From positions 1 to 10,074 of the forward strand of contig JADHRO010000058.1 in NCBI GenBank assembly GCA_016777395.1: a DNA stretch of 10,074 nt, in the 5' to 3' direction. The DNA comes from Chitinophagales bacterium (GTDB lineage Bacteria; Bacteroidota; Bacteroidia; Chitinophagales; UBA8649). Each line of letters opens with the position of its first letter. The first letter of the stretch is position 1. The translations under genes were made by a program, and so were the position numbers. Of the stretch, positions 1-6,752 are shown piece by piece. Below the pieces are notes generated by a model that did no database searches, had not been told where the DNA came from, and worked only from the letters and a program-made list of their open reading frames with translations.

Positions 1-2
1 TG

Positions 3-329
3 GTTTCTAATGGTACAGATAATCACTTAATGTTAATTGATTTGCGCAATAAAGGAATCACAGGTAAAGTGGCAGAGCAAACCTTAGGTAAGGCAGAAAT
101 AACAGTCAATAAAAACATGGTTCCTTTCGATGATAAATCCCCCTTCGTGACTTCAGGAATTCGTATTGGCACTCCAGCAGTAACTACTCGAGGAATGAAG
201 GAATCCGATATGCTAAAAATTGTAACTTGGATTGACCAGTTGATTCAAAATCCTGAGGATATGGCAGAAATAGACCGAATTCGAATGGAAGTTAATACTT
301 ACATGAAGAAATTTCCTTTGTATGCGTAA
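3..329 (+). CDS. glyA: Serine hydroxymethyltransferase, C-terminal part (5' end outside window)
   Basis: Only the last 108 or so residues are visible. The frame is open from the first bases (V-S-N-G-T-D-N-H-L-M) and ends at TAA. SHMT is a cytoplasmic PLP enzyme that converts serine and tetrahydrofolate to glycine and 5,10-methylene-THF, the main source of one-carbon units. The family's C-terminal domain is recognisable from the 'SNGTDNHLMLIDL' stretch, from 'NKNMVPFDDKSPFVTSGIRI' (the conserved N-x-x-P-x-D-x-x-x-P-x-x-x-S-G-x-R block), and from 'GTPAVTTRGM' just after it. The active site lysine and PLP pocket lie upstream of the window. The stop codon lies inside the start of the following TPR gene (8-nt overlap), so the two are probably co-transcribed and perhaps translationally coupled. 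Family assignment is firm; the truncation is only the window edge. Confidence 0.95.
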   Translation, partial: VSNGTDNHLMLIDLRNKGITGKVAEQTLGKAEITVNKNMVPFDDKSPFVTSGIRIGTPAVTTRGMKESDMLKIVTWIDQLIQNPEDMAEIDRIRMEVNTYMKKFPLYA

Positions 330-1350
330 TAGCCTCTTTGCTACTATCGTAATCTGCCTCATGGCATTTTGTGCAAACGCACAGATAACTGCTTTTGATA
401 AGGGTTTCGATGCATTTCAAAGAGCAAAGTTTGACAACGCAGTACATTTTTATACCATTTACATTGAGGACAATAAAAGTCCCAACGCATTTTTTAATAG
501 GGGCTTATCTTATTATAAGTTGGGGGATTTTGAAAATGCAATTGCCGATTATTCAAAAGTTCTTGAGATCGAGTTGGATGACCATGAAGCGCTCTATAAT
601 AGGGGGTTAGCCTACTTTGAAATAGGTGATTTTGAAAATGCAATCGCGGATTATGAAGCAGTTCTAGCCATCAACTCTGACTATTTCAATGCATATACAG
701 GTTTGGGTCTAAGTGCATTGTACCAAAATAAATATGAGTCTGCAATTCAATATTTTGACACTGCTATTGAACTTTATGGGGATAGTCCAATCAATTTTTA
801 CAACCGAGGCTTAGCTTATCAGGCAATTGAAAATTATGAAAACGCAGTACTCGATTTTTCACTGGTTCTTCGCCTTGATGATTCAAATATAGACGCTTTT
901 ATATCTAGAGCAAACATGCACTATGAAATGGGGAAGTATGAGCTTAGTATTCTTGATTATGCAGAGGCAATATCTCTCTCTCCCGAATCTCCTGCCTTAT
1001 TTTATAACAGGGGAATCTCTTACTATAGTGATAGGCAGTTTGATGCGGCTGTAAAAGATTTTACGGAGGCATTGCGCTATGATTCAACGGATGTGAATGC
1101 ACTTTGGTATGCAGCACTATGCTACAGGGAATTGAGTGACGAGGGTAATGCAATCCTATATTTTGAAAAGGTTAAAGCATTAAATCCAAATTATAAGCAT
1201 TTATGGTCAATTGATAAAAATCGCTTGATCCTTAAAAAGTTCATTAAGGAAAACTGGATCTACACTGTGGTAATTGTGCTGTTATTGTTGGCCAGTTTAT
1301 TTTTTGTGCTTAGAATTTTGAAGAGCACTAAAGCCACCGAAATAGATTAG
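322..1350 (+). CDS. Exported tetratricopeptide-repeat protein with C-terminal membrane anchor
   Basis: 342 residues. Residues 1-20 form a signal peptide with a short positive N-end, a hydrophobic core and an A-N-A|Q cleavage site. From about residue 24 to 290 there are roughly eight TPR units. The 'F/Y-x-N-R-G' helix-A motif recurs at residues 57, 91, 159 and 227 on an exact 34-residue pitch, with variants at 125, 193 and 261. A single hydrophobic helix (about 312-332) followed by a short charged tail anchors the C-terminus. I infer that the TPR solenoid is periplasmic, with the tail in the cytoplasm. TPR arrays bind other proteins; the partner cannot be read from sequence. The ATG start lies inside the end of glyA, and an alternative start is not needed because the signal peptide begins there. 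Its stop shares bases with the convergent Fe-S gene. Specific function unknown. Confidence 0.88.
   Translation: MRNSLFATIVICLMAFCANAQITAFDKGFDAFQRAKFDNAVHFYTIYIEDNKSPNAFFNRGLSYYKLGDFENAIADYSKVLEIELDDHEALYNRGLAYFEIGDFENAIADYEAVLAINSDYFNAYTGLGLSALYQNKYESAIQYFDTAIELYGDSPINFYNRGLAYQAIENYENAVLDFSLVLRLDDSNIDAFISRANMHYEMGKYELSILDYAEAISLSPESPALFYNRGISYYSDRQFDAAVKDFTEALRYDSTDVNALWYAALCYRELSDEGNAILYFEKVKALNPNYKHLWSIDKNRLILKKFIKENWIYTVVIVLLLLASLFFVLRILKSTKATEID
526..644 (+). repeat. Near-identical TPR-encoding DNA repeat, 102-nt period
   Basis: Inside the TPR gene, a 17-nt string (GATTTTGAAAATGCAAT) occurs at 526-542 and again at 628-644, exactly 102 nt apart, which is one 34-codon TPR unit. Flanking bases are also similar: AATAGGGG starts both copies further upstream, and the following codons for A-D-Y match with silent changes. 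This points to a relatively recent duplication of one TPR unit (units at about residues 53-86 and 87-120), whereas the other units have diverged at the DNA level. Confidence 0.75.
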
Positions 1351-1673
1351 ACAGCAAAACTTTCTCCGCAAGAACATGTTCGACTTGCATTAGGATTCAC
1401 GAAGTGAAAACCTTTTCCATTTAAACCATCAGAGAAATCTAAAGTTGTATTTGCTATGTAAAGGAAGCTTTTCAGGTCGGTAACCACTTTTACTCCCTTG
1501 TCACTAAACTCTTGATCATCTGGCTTAAGCTCGTTGTCAAAGTCCATTTTATAACTTAACCCAGAACATCCTCCTCCCGAAACAGTAACTCGTACAAAGG
1601 TCTGCTCGGGTTTACTTTCCAACTGAATTAATTCTTCGATTTTGGTTTTGGCAGATTCGGATATAAATAACAT
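1347..1673 (-). CDS. A-type iron-sulfur cluster carrier / assembly protein (IscA/HesB family)
   Basis: With the start chosen here the product is 108 residues, the usual IscA length. A-type carriers bind an Fe-S cluster or iron and pass it to apo-enzymes in the cytoplasm. The three ligand cysteines are all present: one in 'SGGGCSGLSY' (Cys36) and two in 'RTCSCGESF' near the C-terminus (Cys100, Cys102). This nearly matches the spacing of E. coli IscA (35/99/101). The open frame extends ten codons further upstream to an ATG at 1703, but that extension (MFKFTLNIIR) has no counterpart in the family and would crowd the divergent promoter. I therefore prefer the ATG at 1673, followed by LFISESAKTKI. 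No Isc or Suf scaffold genes adjoin it. The gene converges on the TPR gene with a 3-nt shared stop region (TTAG) and diverges from the epimerase gene. Whether it is IscA, ErpA or SufA cannot be decided from sequence alone. Confidence 0.93.
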   Translation of the reverse strand: MLFISESAKTKIEELIQLESKPEQTFVRVTVSGGGCSGLSYKMDFDNELKPDDQEFSDKGVKVVTDLKSFLYIANTTLDFSDGLNGKGFHFVNPNASRTCSCGESFAV

Positions 1674-1711
1674 GCGTATAATGTTTAGTGTAAATTTAAA
1701 CAAATGCTTTG

Positions 1712-1719
1712 TAAATTTG
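1712..1719 (+). promoter_or_regulatory. Candidate Bacteroidota -7 promoter element for the epimerase gene
   Basis: TAAATTTG matches the Bacteroidota sigma-A -7 consensus TAnnTTTG exactly and sits 18 nt before the epimerase ATG. This would give a short leader of about 10 nt. The matching -33 TTTG is not clean at the expected 19-21 nt spacing; the nearest candidate is TTTA at 1684-1687, 24 nt away. It is therefore a plausible but unproven promoter. Confidence 0.35.
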
Positions 1720-1737
1720 GTTTCCTAAGATTGTATT

Positions 1738-2142
1738 ATGAAAAAGATTGAGCACATTGGAATAGCAGTAAAAGATTTAGAGGCTTCAAATGAAATGTAT
1801 ACAAAGTTGTTTGGTGAAGCTCCTTATAAGCACGAAGAGGTGGAAAGCGAGTTTGTAAAAACTTCTTTTTTTCGAGCTGGTCCAAATAAAATTGAACTTT
1901 TACAAGCTACTGATGAGCGAAGCGCAATCCATAGCTATATCGATCGAAAAGGGGAAGGGGTTCATCATATTGCCTTTGCAGTGGAAGATATTGAAGCAGA
2001 AACCGAGCGATTGAAGGGGGAGGGCTTTAAAGCTTTGTTTGACCACCCAAAACGAGGGGCAGATAATAAGCTAGTGATGTTTTTTCACCCAAAAACTACG
2101 GGTGGTGTATTGATTGAGCTTTGCCAGGATGCCGACAAGTAA
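1738..2142 (+). CDS. mce: Methylmalonyl-CoA epimerase
   Basis: 134 residues, the normal length for this small vicinal-oxygen-chelate (glyoxalase-fold) enzyme. It interconverts (R)- and (S)-methylmalonyl-CoA, linking propionyl-CoA with succinyl-CoA through the B12-dependent mutase. The two beta-alpha-beta-beta-beta modules are visible, at residues 2-57 ('IEHIGIAVKDLEAS') and 74-130 ('VHHIAFAVEDIEAE'). Metal ligands expected for the family are His6, a residue in the first-module 'KIELLQ' strand (Glu53 or nearby), His76/77 and Glu127 in 'GGVLIELCQ'. The 'HPKTTGGVLIEL' ending is typical of epimerases rather than glyoxalase I. No mutase or carboxylase gene is in the window. The 3' end faces the minus-strand membrane-protein gene, with 11 nt between the stops. 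Confidence 0.93.
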   Translation: MKKIEHIGIAVKDLEASNEMYTKLFGEAPYKHEEVESEFVKTSFFRAGPNKIELLQATDERSAIHSYIDRKGEGVHHIAFAVEDIEAETERLKGEGFKALFDHPKRGADNKLVMFFHPKTTGGVLIELCQDADK

Positions 2143-2153
2143 ATAGAAGAGAG

Positions 2154-2468
2154 TTATGCGAGCAATAATGATAGAGCTAACCCAACTAAAGCTAGATTGA
2201 AAAGTAGCATGAGGTAATTTAGCCAATTGGGTTTATGCGAATCTGAAAAACCGTTAAGTACACCAACAAAACCCGTCAATGGAACAATTATTATTGCCCA
2301 TTCAATCCAAGCTTCATCTTTACTAAGGCTAAAGGTTAAAAATAAAAAGACTACACCAAAGAGAATGGTGGGCCGATTGAACTCCTTAAAACCATAAACG
2401 AAAACTTGCGCTAAATGTAAAATAGCTGTGCTTAGTAAGGCTGCAAATAATGCGGTTTCCAGATTCAT
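2154..2468 (-). CDS. Small four-helix membrane protein of unknown function
   Basis: 104 residues, very hydrophobic, with four likely transmembrane helices at about 5-25, 32-49, 54-73 and 82-103. They are joined by short loops carrying charged residues (KEFNR, KDEAW, SDSHKPNW). There is no cleavable signal peptide, no cysteine pair and no catalytic motif that I recognise. The start is 12 nt after the stop of the ABC-F gene, so it is most likely the last gene of that transcript. The ABC-F protein has no transmembrane partner by nature, so this neighbour should not be read as a transporter permease. Treated as real because of the operon-like spacing, the clean helix pattern and the lack of any competing frame; function not assigned. 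Confidence 0.72.
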   Translation of the reverse strand: MNLETALFAALLSTAILHLAQVFVYGFKEFNRPTILFGVVFLFLTFSLSKDEAWIEWAIIIVPLTGFVGVLNGFSDSHKPNWLNYLMLLFNLALVGLALSLLLA

Positions 2469-2480
2469 AAATGCTTCAGC

Positions 2481-4352
2481 TTAGATTCGTTCTGAGAGTT
2501 CCAACCATAGCATGGATTTTTCATCAATGCTTTCACCAATAGCTTGAGCCTCTTTGCTCAGCTTGCTTATAGCCTCATAGTCATTAACCAAAACCGCCAT
2601 GCGCGCATGTAGCTCTTCTTTCTTTTTTTCAAGTTTTTCAATTTCCTTCTCCAAACGATTATAGGATTTTCGTTCTTCATAGGACAATTTTTCAACGGCT
2701 TGTTTGGTTTGACTTGGTGTGGAGTCTTCAAGAATTGATTGCGTATTATTTTCCCTGACTTTTTGGATAGCTTTTAGCTCTTCGCGCTCTCTGTAGTGTG
2801 AGTAGCTGCCCGGAAAGTCTGCTAGCTCTCCATCTTTGCCAAAAACAAATACGTGGTCAACCAATTTATCCATAAAATATCTATCGTGACTGACTATAAT
2901 TAAACAACCTGAAAAATCACTTAAGAAATCTTCAAGCACATTTAAGGTCATCAAATCTAAATCATTGGTTGGTTCATCCAAGATTAAAAAATTTGGATTT
3001 TGAATAAGAACAGTCAGCAGATACAACCGTCTTTTTTCACCTCCACTTAAGCGGTCAACATGCACGTAATGCATGAATCCAGGGAAAAGGAAACGTTCAA
3101 GCAACTGAGATGCTGTGATTTTACTCCCTCCTTTCAATGGAATATATTCCCCAAATTCTCGGACAACATCAATGACTTTCATGCCTTCTTTAAGTTGCAT
3201 GCCATCTTGACTATAAACTCCGAATTTGATTGTTTCACCAATCACAACTTTCCCTTGATCAGGATTAATTTGACCAGTTAGCGTTTTAAGCAGTGTTGAT
3301 TTTCCAGATCCATTAGGACCAATTATACCCACTTTATCAAAACGCTTAAACTTGTATTCTACATTTTTAAAAAGAACTTTCTCTCCATATGATTTACAAA
3401 TTTTATGAAGCTCTAGGATTTTGCTTCCCAGGCGTTCAGGATTTATTTGCAAGGCAATCTCATCTTGCTCAAGCCGTTTGGAGGCTTGAGTTTTCAATTC
3501 ATAAAAAGAATCAATACGCGCTTTAGATTTTGTGCCTCGGGCTTTAGGCATTCTTCGCATCCATTCAATTTCGGTCCGCATTAAATTTTTAGCTTTGGCT
3601 ACGTTTGCAGCTTCATTTTGTTGTCGGGCCTCTTTTTTTTCTAAATAATTGGTGTAGTTACCAGTGTAGTTATGAAGAATACCATTTTCTATTTCTATTA
3701 TTTTTGAACAAACACGCTCTAAAAAGTAACGATCGTGAGTTATTAAAAAGAGCGTCATCTTACTATTAATCAGCCATTCTTCTAGCCATTCTATCATCTC
3801 CAAATCTAAATGATTGGTCGGTTCATCAAGAATTAGAAAATCGGGTTCATTAACCAAGACTTTTGCCAGGGCTACTCTTTTCTTTTCACCTCCAGATAAA
3901 TGGCTTGCATTTTGGTGATAATCTTGTATATCTAATTTGTAAAGCATCTGCTTAACGCGGGTTTCATAATCCCAGGCTTGTGAAGCATCCATTGCAGCAA
4001 GTGCTTTATTCATTTTTTCAGTTGCCTCTGGAAGCAATAAGGCTTTTTCATATTGAATAATTGCTTGACTTGCAGGGTTTTCTGCAAACAGTACGTTTTC
4101 TAGAATGCTTAATTGACTATCAATAAGTGGCTCCTGCATCAGATACTCTACCTTAAGATCTTTAGCAAAATGAATTCGCCCACTATCGGCAGACTCAATA
4201 TTGACTATGGCTCTGATTAACGAAGATTTACCTGTCCCATTAGCTGCCACTAAGGCTACTTTCTCTCCTTTATTTATAGTAAATGAAATGTTCTCGAAAA
4301 GTAGTTTTTCGCCATATCTCTTGGAAACATTTTCAAGCTGTAGGTATTGCAT
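2481..4352 (-). CDS. ABC-F family ATPase, Uup-like
   Basis: 623 residues with two ATP-binding cassettes and no membrane domain, the ABC-F layout. Cassette 1 has Walker A 'AANGTGKSS' (36-44; Ala replaces the first Gly), signature 'LSGGEKKR' (152-159), Walker B 'FLILDEPTNHLDL' with Glu177, and switch His206. The linker (about 235-305) carries 'RTEIEWMRRMPKARGTKSKA', typical of the Uup subgroup. Cassette 2 has 'GPNGSGKST' (345-353), 'LSGGEKRR' (435-442), 'FLILDEPTNDLDL' with Glu460, and His489. A C-terminal charged coiled coil (about 552-621) matches the Uup C-terminal domain, which binds DNA or ribosomal RNA. ABC-F proteins act in the cytoplasm on ribosomes; Uup is linked to 50S assembly and to limiting transposon excision in E. 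coli. Nothing suggests an antibiotic-resistance ABC-F. It is 45 nt downstream of the glycosyltransferase gene, probably in the same transcript. Confidence 0.93.
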   Translation of the reverse strand: MQYLQLENVSKRYGEKLLFENISFTINKGEKVALVAANGTGKSSLIRAIVNIESADSGRIHFAKDLKVEYLMQEPLIDSQLSILENVLFAENPASQAIIQYEKALLLPEATEKMNKALAAMDASQAWDYETRVKQMLYKLDIQDYHQNASHLSGGEKKRVALAKVLVNEPDFLILDEPTNHLDLEMIEWLEEWLINSKMTLFLITHDRYFLERVCSKIIEIENGILHNYTGNYTNYLEKKEARQQNEAANVAKAKNLMRTEIEWMRRMPKARGTKSKARIDSFYELKTQASKRLEQDEIALQINPERLGSKILELHKICKSYGEKVLFKNVEYKFKRFDKVGIIGPNGSGKSTLLKTLTGQINPDQGKVVIGETIKFGVYSQDGMQLKEGMKVIDVVREFGEYIPLKGGSKITASQLLERFLFPGFMHYVHVDRLSGGEKRRLYLLTVLIQNPNFLILDEPTNDLDLMTLNVLEDFLSDFSGCLIIVSHDRYFMDKLVDHVFVFGKDGELADFPGSYSHYREREELKAIQKVRENNTQSILEDSTPSQTKQAVEKLSYEERKSYNRLEKEIEKLEKKKEELHARMAVLVNDYEAISKLSKEAQAIGESIDEKSMLWLELSERI

Positions 4353-4397
4353 GAATATTTGCTTAAACTTAAGTTATTAAAGGTAAATCATTGCTCT

Positions 4398-5108
4398 TTA
4401 AAGCCCGTATTTAAGGATACAATAGATTGCTCGAAAACCATCTTTCCAACCAATTTTTTTCCCCTCATCATACGTTCTTCCATAATAACTGATACCCACT
4501 TCATAAAAGCGAATATCTTTTATTTTAGCAATTTTTGCGGTTACTTCGGGTTCAAATCCGAAGCGTGTCTCTTGTAGTTTTAGGCCTTGAATATGCTCGG
4601 TACGAAATAACTTATAACAGGTTTCCATATCGGTCAGATTAAGGTTATTAAACATGTTGCTGAGGAAAGTTAAAAACTGATTACCCAGAGAGTGCCAAAA
4701 GAAAAGAATACGATGGGGTTTTCCACCCATAAACCGACTTCCATAGACTACATCAGCATGATCATCCAAGATTGGTTGAAGCAAGATGTTGTATTCTTCC
4801 GGGTCATATTCCAAGTCTGCATCTTGGATGATGAGATAATCTCCTGAAGCTACTTTGATTCCTGTGTGCAATGCTGCCCCTTTTCCTTTATTTATCTCAT
4901 GTTCTTGATAGTTAAATGAAATCGTAGGATGTGTGTCGATATAGTTTTTTATAGCTGTTCCGGTCTGGTCAGTAGAGCAGTCGTTTACAAGAATGATTTC
5001 TTTATTTAATCCTTTAATTAGCTCAACGGCTAATACTTTGTCAAGAATAAGATGAATCGTTCTTTCTTCGTTGTAGGCAGGTATTAATATAGAAAGTGTT
5101 GCTGCCAA
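4398..5108 (-). CDS. Family 2 glycosyltransferase (polyprenyl-phosphate sugar synthase type)
   Basis: 236 residues, a single GT-A domain without C-terminal membrane helices. Visible motifs are 'LSILIPAYNEE' (5-15) and 'IILVNDCSTD' (38-47) for nucleotide-sugar binding, 'NKGKGAALHTG' (73-83), the DxD metal site 'QDADLEYDP' (Asp96-Ala-Asp98), 'VVYGSRF' (120-126) and 'TDMETCYKLFR' (159-169). This arrangement is that of dolichol- or undecaprenyl-phosphate mannose/glucose synthases (DPM1-like), which transfer a sugar from a nucleotide sugar to a lipid phosphate on the cytoplasmic membrane face. Donor and acceptor cannot be fixed from sequence. The only start compatible with family length is TTG at 5108. 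The upstream frame closes at a TGA seven codons earlier, with no ATG or GTG between, and no ATG/GTG follows before the first motif. The start lies 5 nt after the rng stop, suggesting coupled translation. Confidence 0.9.
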   Translation of the reverse strand: MAATLSILIPAYNEERTIHLILDKVLAVELIKGLNKEIILVNDCSTDQTGTAIKNYIDTHPTISFNYQEHEINKGKGAALHTGIKVASGDYLIIQDADLEYDPEEYNILLQPILDDHADVVYGSRFMGGKPHRILFFWHSLGNQFLTFLSNMFNNLNLTDMETCYKLFRTEHIQGLKLQETRFGFEPEVTAKIAKIKDIRFYEVGISYYGRTYDEGKKIGWKDGFRAIYCILKYGL

Positions 5109-5113
5109 TAGGA

Positions 5114-6658
5114 TTAAGGGTTTAAGTCAATTTTGTTTCCGAGTAGATTTTCAAATTTAAACTCTGTTAAGGCCAAATTTTCATTGGCACGAACTTTAAT
5201 CCAGCGTTTGTATTCAAACCACCATTTTAACTGATGAGAAACTATTCCTTTTTTAATAAAGGACTCAATAAATGGATGAACAATTAGCAGAAATTTAATA
5301 TTATTATTGACTAAATATTCGACCTTATTATTAATTTGATCCATTAGAAGCAAAGAAGCTTCGATTTTGCCTGTTCCTCTGCAAGTTGGGCAGTTTTCTT
5401 TAGTGGAAATAACCACCTGAGGGCGCACACGTTGGCGAGTGATTTGCATAAGATTAAACTTAGACAAAGGCAGCACATTGGTTGTTGCTTTATCTAGCTT
5501 GAGGAGTTGTTTCATTTTATCAAAAACCTGCTTGCGATTTTCAGCTTTCTTCATGTCAATGAAATCGACGACTACTATTCCACCTATATCTCTTAGGCGC
5601 AATTGACGCGCTAGTTCTTCTGCTGCACCTAAATTGACAGATGTTGCGTTGCTTTCTTGATCACCTTTCATGGCCACTTTATGGCCGCTATTTACATCCA
5701 CTACGTGCAGTGCTTCGGTATGCTCAATGACAAGATAAGGTCCTTTACCGAAGTTCACCGTACTTCCAAAACTTGACTTAATTTGTCTAGTAATATCAAA
5801 ATGGTCGAAAATTGGATTGTTGCCTTTGTATACCTTGACAATATCTTTTTGATCAGGAGCAACTGAGCCAATATACTCCTCCATTTCACTTGCTAGAACC
5901 GCATCTGATGTGTGAATAGCTTTAAATTTATCGCTCATCAAATCCCTAATTAAAATTGAGGATTTATCGATTTCGGTAAGTACTTTTTGACGGTAACTAG
6001 CATTTTTAAGATTACTCAGCATCAATTCCCATTTCTGAATAAGATGGGTAAGGTCTTTATGCAAATCTGCAGCACCTTTACCTTGAGCAAAAGTCCGGAT
6101 GATTACCCCAAAATGCTTAGGTGTTAAACTTTTCAGTAGCCTTTTCAGTCGATCTCTTTCATCATCATCCTCAATCTTTTTGGAAACCCCAATGGTCTGT
6201 ACAAAAGGAGTTAATATAAGATATCTTCCGGCGATTGAAATTTCCGTAGTTAGTCGAGGACCTTTACTGCTTATGGGCTCTTTAAATACTTGTACTGGAA
6301 TTAGAACTTTTGAACTTAGAACCTCACTGATTTTACCACCTTTGTCAATTTGATGTTGGTATTTAACGGAGTTGATACTATTCGTGTTACCCGCAAGGAC
6401 ACCTTTGAAGAATTGTTTGTAAGTTTTGAATCCAGGACCTAAATCTGTATAATGAAGGAAGGCATCTTTATCATAACCGATATCCACAAAAGCTGCGTTC
6501 ATGCCAGGCATTACCTTTCTTACCCTCCCTAAGAAAACATCACCAACTTTAAATGAATTTTCATCTTTTTCAAGATGAATTTCAACAAGTTTCTTGTTTT
6601 CTAGAAGAGCAATTTCGTTGCCCTTTGCACTACTTCGTATGATCAGTTCTTTTTCCAA
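5114..6658 (-). CDS. rng: Ribonuclease G/E family endoribonuclease
   Basis: 514 residues, close to RNase G size and lacking the long RNase E scaffold tail. The enzyme cleaves single-stranded AU-rich RNA at 5'-monophosphorylated ends, in mRNA decay and rRNA processing. Domains in order: an N-terminal strand ('ELIIRSS'), an S1 RNA-binding domain (about 36-125, with the usual internal insertion), the 5' sensor ('RLTTEISIAGRYLILTP'), a DNase I-like catalytic core with 'VVDVNSG' (Asp321) and 'VVVDFIDM' (Asp365) as Mg ligands, and the Zn-link 'CPTCRGTG' (Cys423, Cys426) used for dimer-dimer assembly. All key residues are present. The start codon is TTG at 6658. An in-frame TAG lies one codon farther upstream, the next ATG is inside the S1 domain, and the TTG aligns with the usual N-terminus. 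A stable hairpin lies just upstream. Confidence 0.94.
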   Translation of the reverse strand: MEKELIIRSSAKGNEIALLENKKLVEIHLEKDENSFKVGDVFLGRVRKVMPGMNAAFVDIGYDKDAFLHYTDLGPGFKTYKQFFKGVLAGNTNSINSVKYQHQIDKGGKISEVLSSKVLIPVQVFKEPISSKGPRLTTEISIAGRYLILTPFVQTIGVSKKIEDDDERDRLKRLLKSLTPKHFGVIIRTFAQGKGAADLHKDLTHLIQKWELMLSNLKNASYRQKVLTEIDKSSILIRDLMSDKFKAIHTSDAVLASEMEEYIGSVAPDQKDIVKVYKGNNPIFDHFDITRQIKSSFGSTVNFGKGPYLVIEHTEALHVVDVNSGHKVAMKGDQESNATSVNLGAAEELARQLRLRDIGGIVVVDFIDMKKAENRKQVFDKMKQLLKLDKATTNVLPLSKFNLMQITRQRVRPQVVISTKENCPTCRGTGKIEASLLLMDQINNKVEYLVNNNIKFLLIVHPFIESFIKKGIVSHQLKWWFEYKRWIKVRANENLALTEFKFENLLGNKIDLNP

Positions 6659-6680
6659 AGACTAAGTTATTTAAACGACT

Positions 6681-6706
6681 AAAAACCACCCAAATGGAGT
6701 GGTTTT
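6681..6706 (-). terminator. Hairpin with T-run upstream of rng: terminator or leader attenuator
   Basis: On the minus strand AAAACCACTC - CATTT - GGGTGGTTTT forms a 10-bp stem with one G-T wobble and a 5-nt loop, ending in a run of five T. On the plus strand the wobble becomes a C-A mismatch, so the minus strand is the better terminator. It sits 46 nt after the stop of the 30-aa gene and 22 nt before the rng TTG, so it can end the HU-TPR-small-protein transcript. There is no room for an rng promoter between hairpin and start codon, so rng must be transcribed through it. Confidence 0.65.
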
Positions 6707-6752
6707 ATCGTTTTCTTTTAAAAAAATGGTGAGAGAAAAAGCAAATAGTCTC

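Noticed and set aside
1674..1703. Upstream ATG giving the Fe-S carrier a 10-residue N-terminal extension
   Set aside because: The extension has no match to A-type carriers, and the ATG at 1673 gives cysteine positions almost identical to IscA; the longer form would also shrink the divergent region to 34 nt.
3060..3281. Plus-strand open frame of 73 codons inside the ABC-F gene
   Set aside because: It is antisense to a strongly conserved cassette and has no recognisable features; similar antisense frames within glyA-TPR, rng, HU, mutY and ssb are also shadows.
4245..4247. Ala instead of Gly at the first position of the Walker A motif in ABC-F cassette 1
   Set aside because: The essential G-x-G-K-S core is intact and this position varies in Uup-like proteins, so it is not evidence of a dead site.
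2154..4352. ABC-F plus membrane protein as an ABC exporter
   Set aside because: The ATPase has the double-cassette, linker and coiled-coil layout of ABC-F, which does not pair with permeases.
4366..4375. Perfect 10-bp palindrome AACTTAAGTT between the glycosyltransferase and ABC-F genes
   Set aside because: Short, AT-rich, with no loop or T-run; expected by chance in DNA of this composition.
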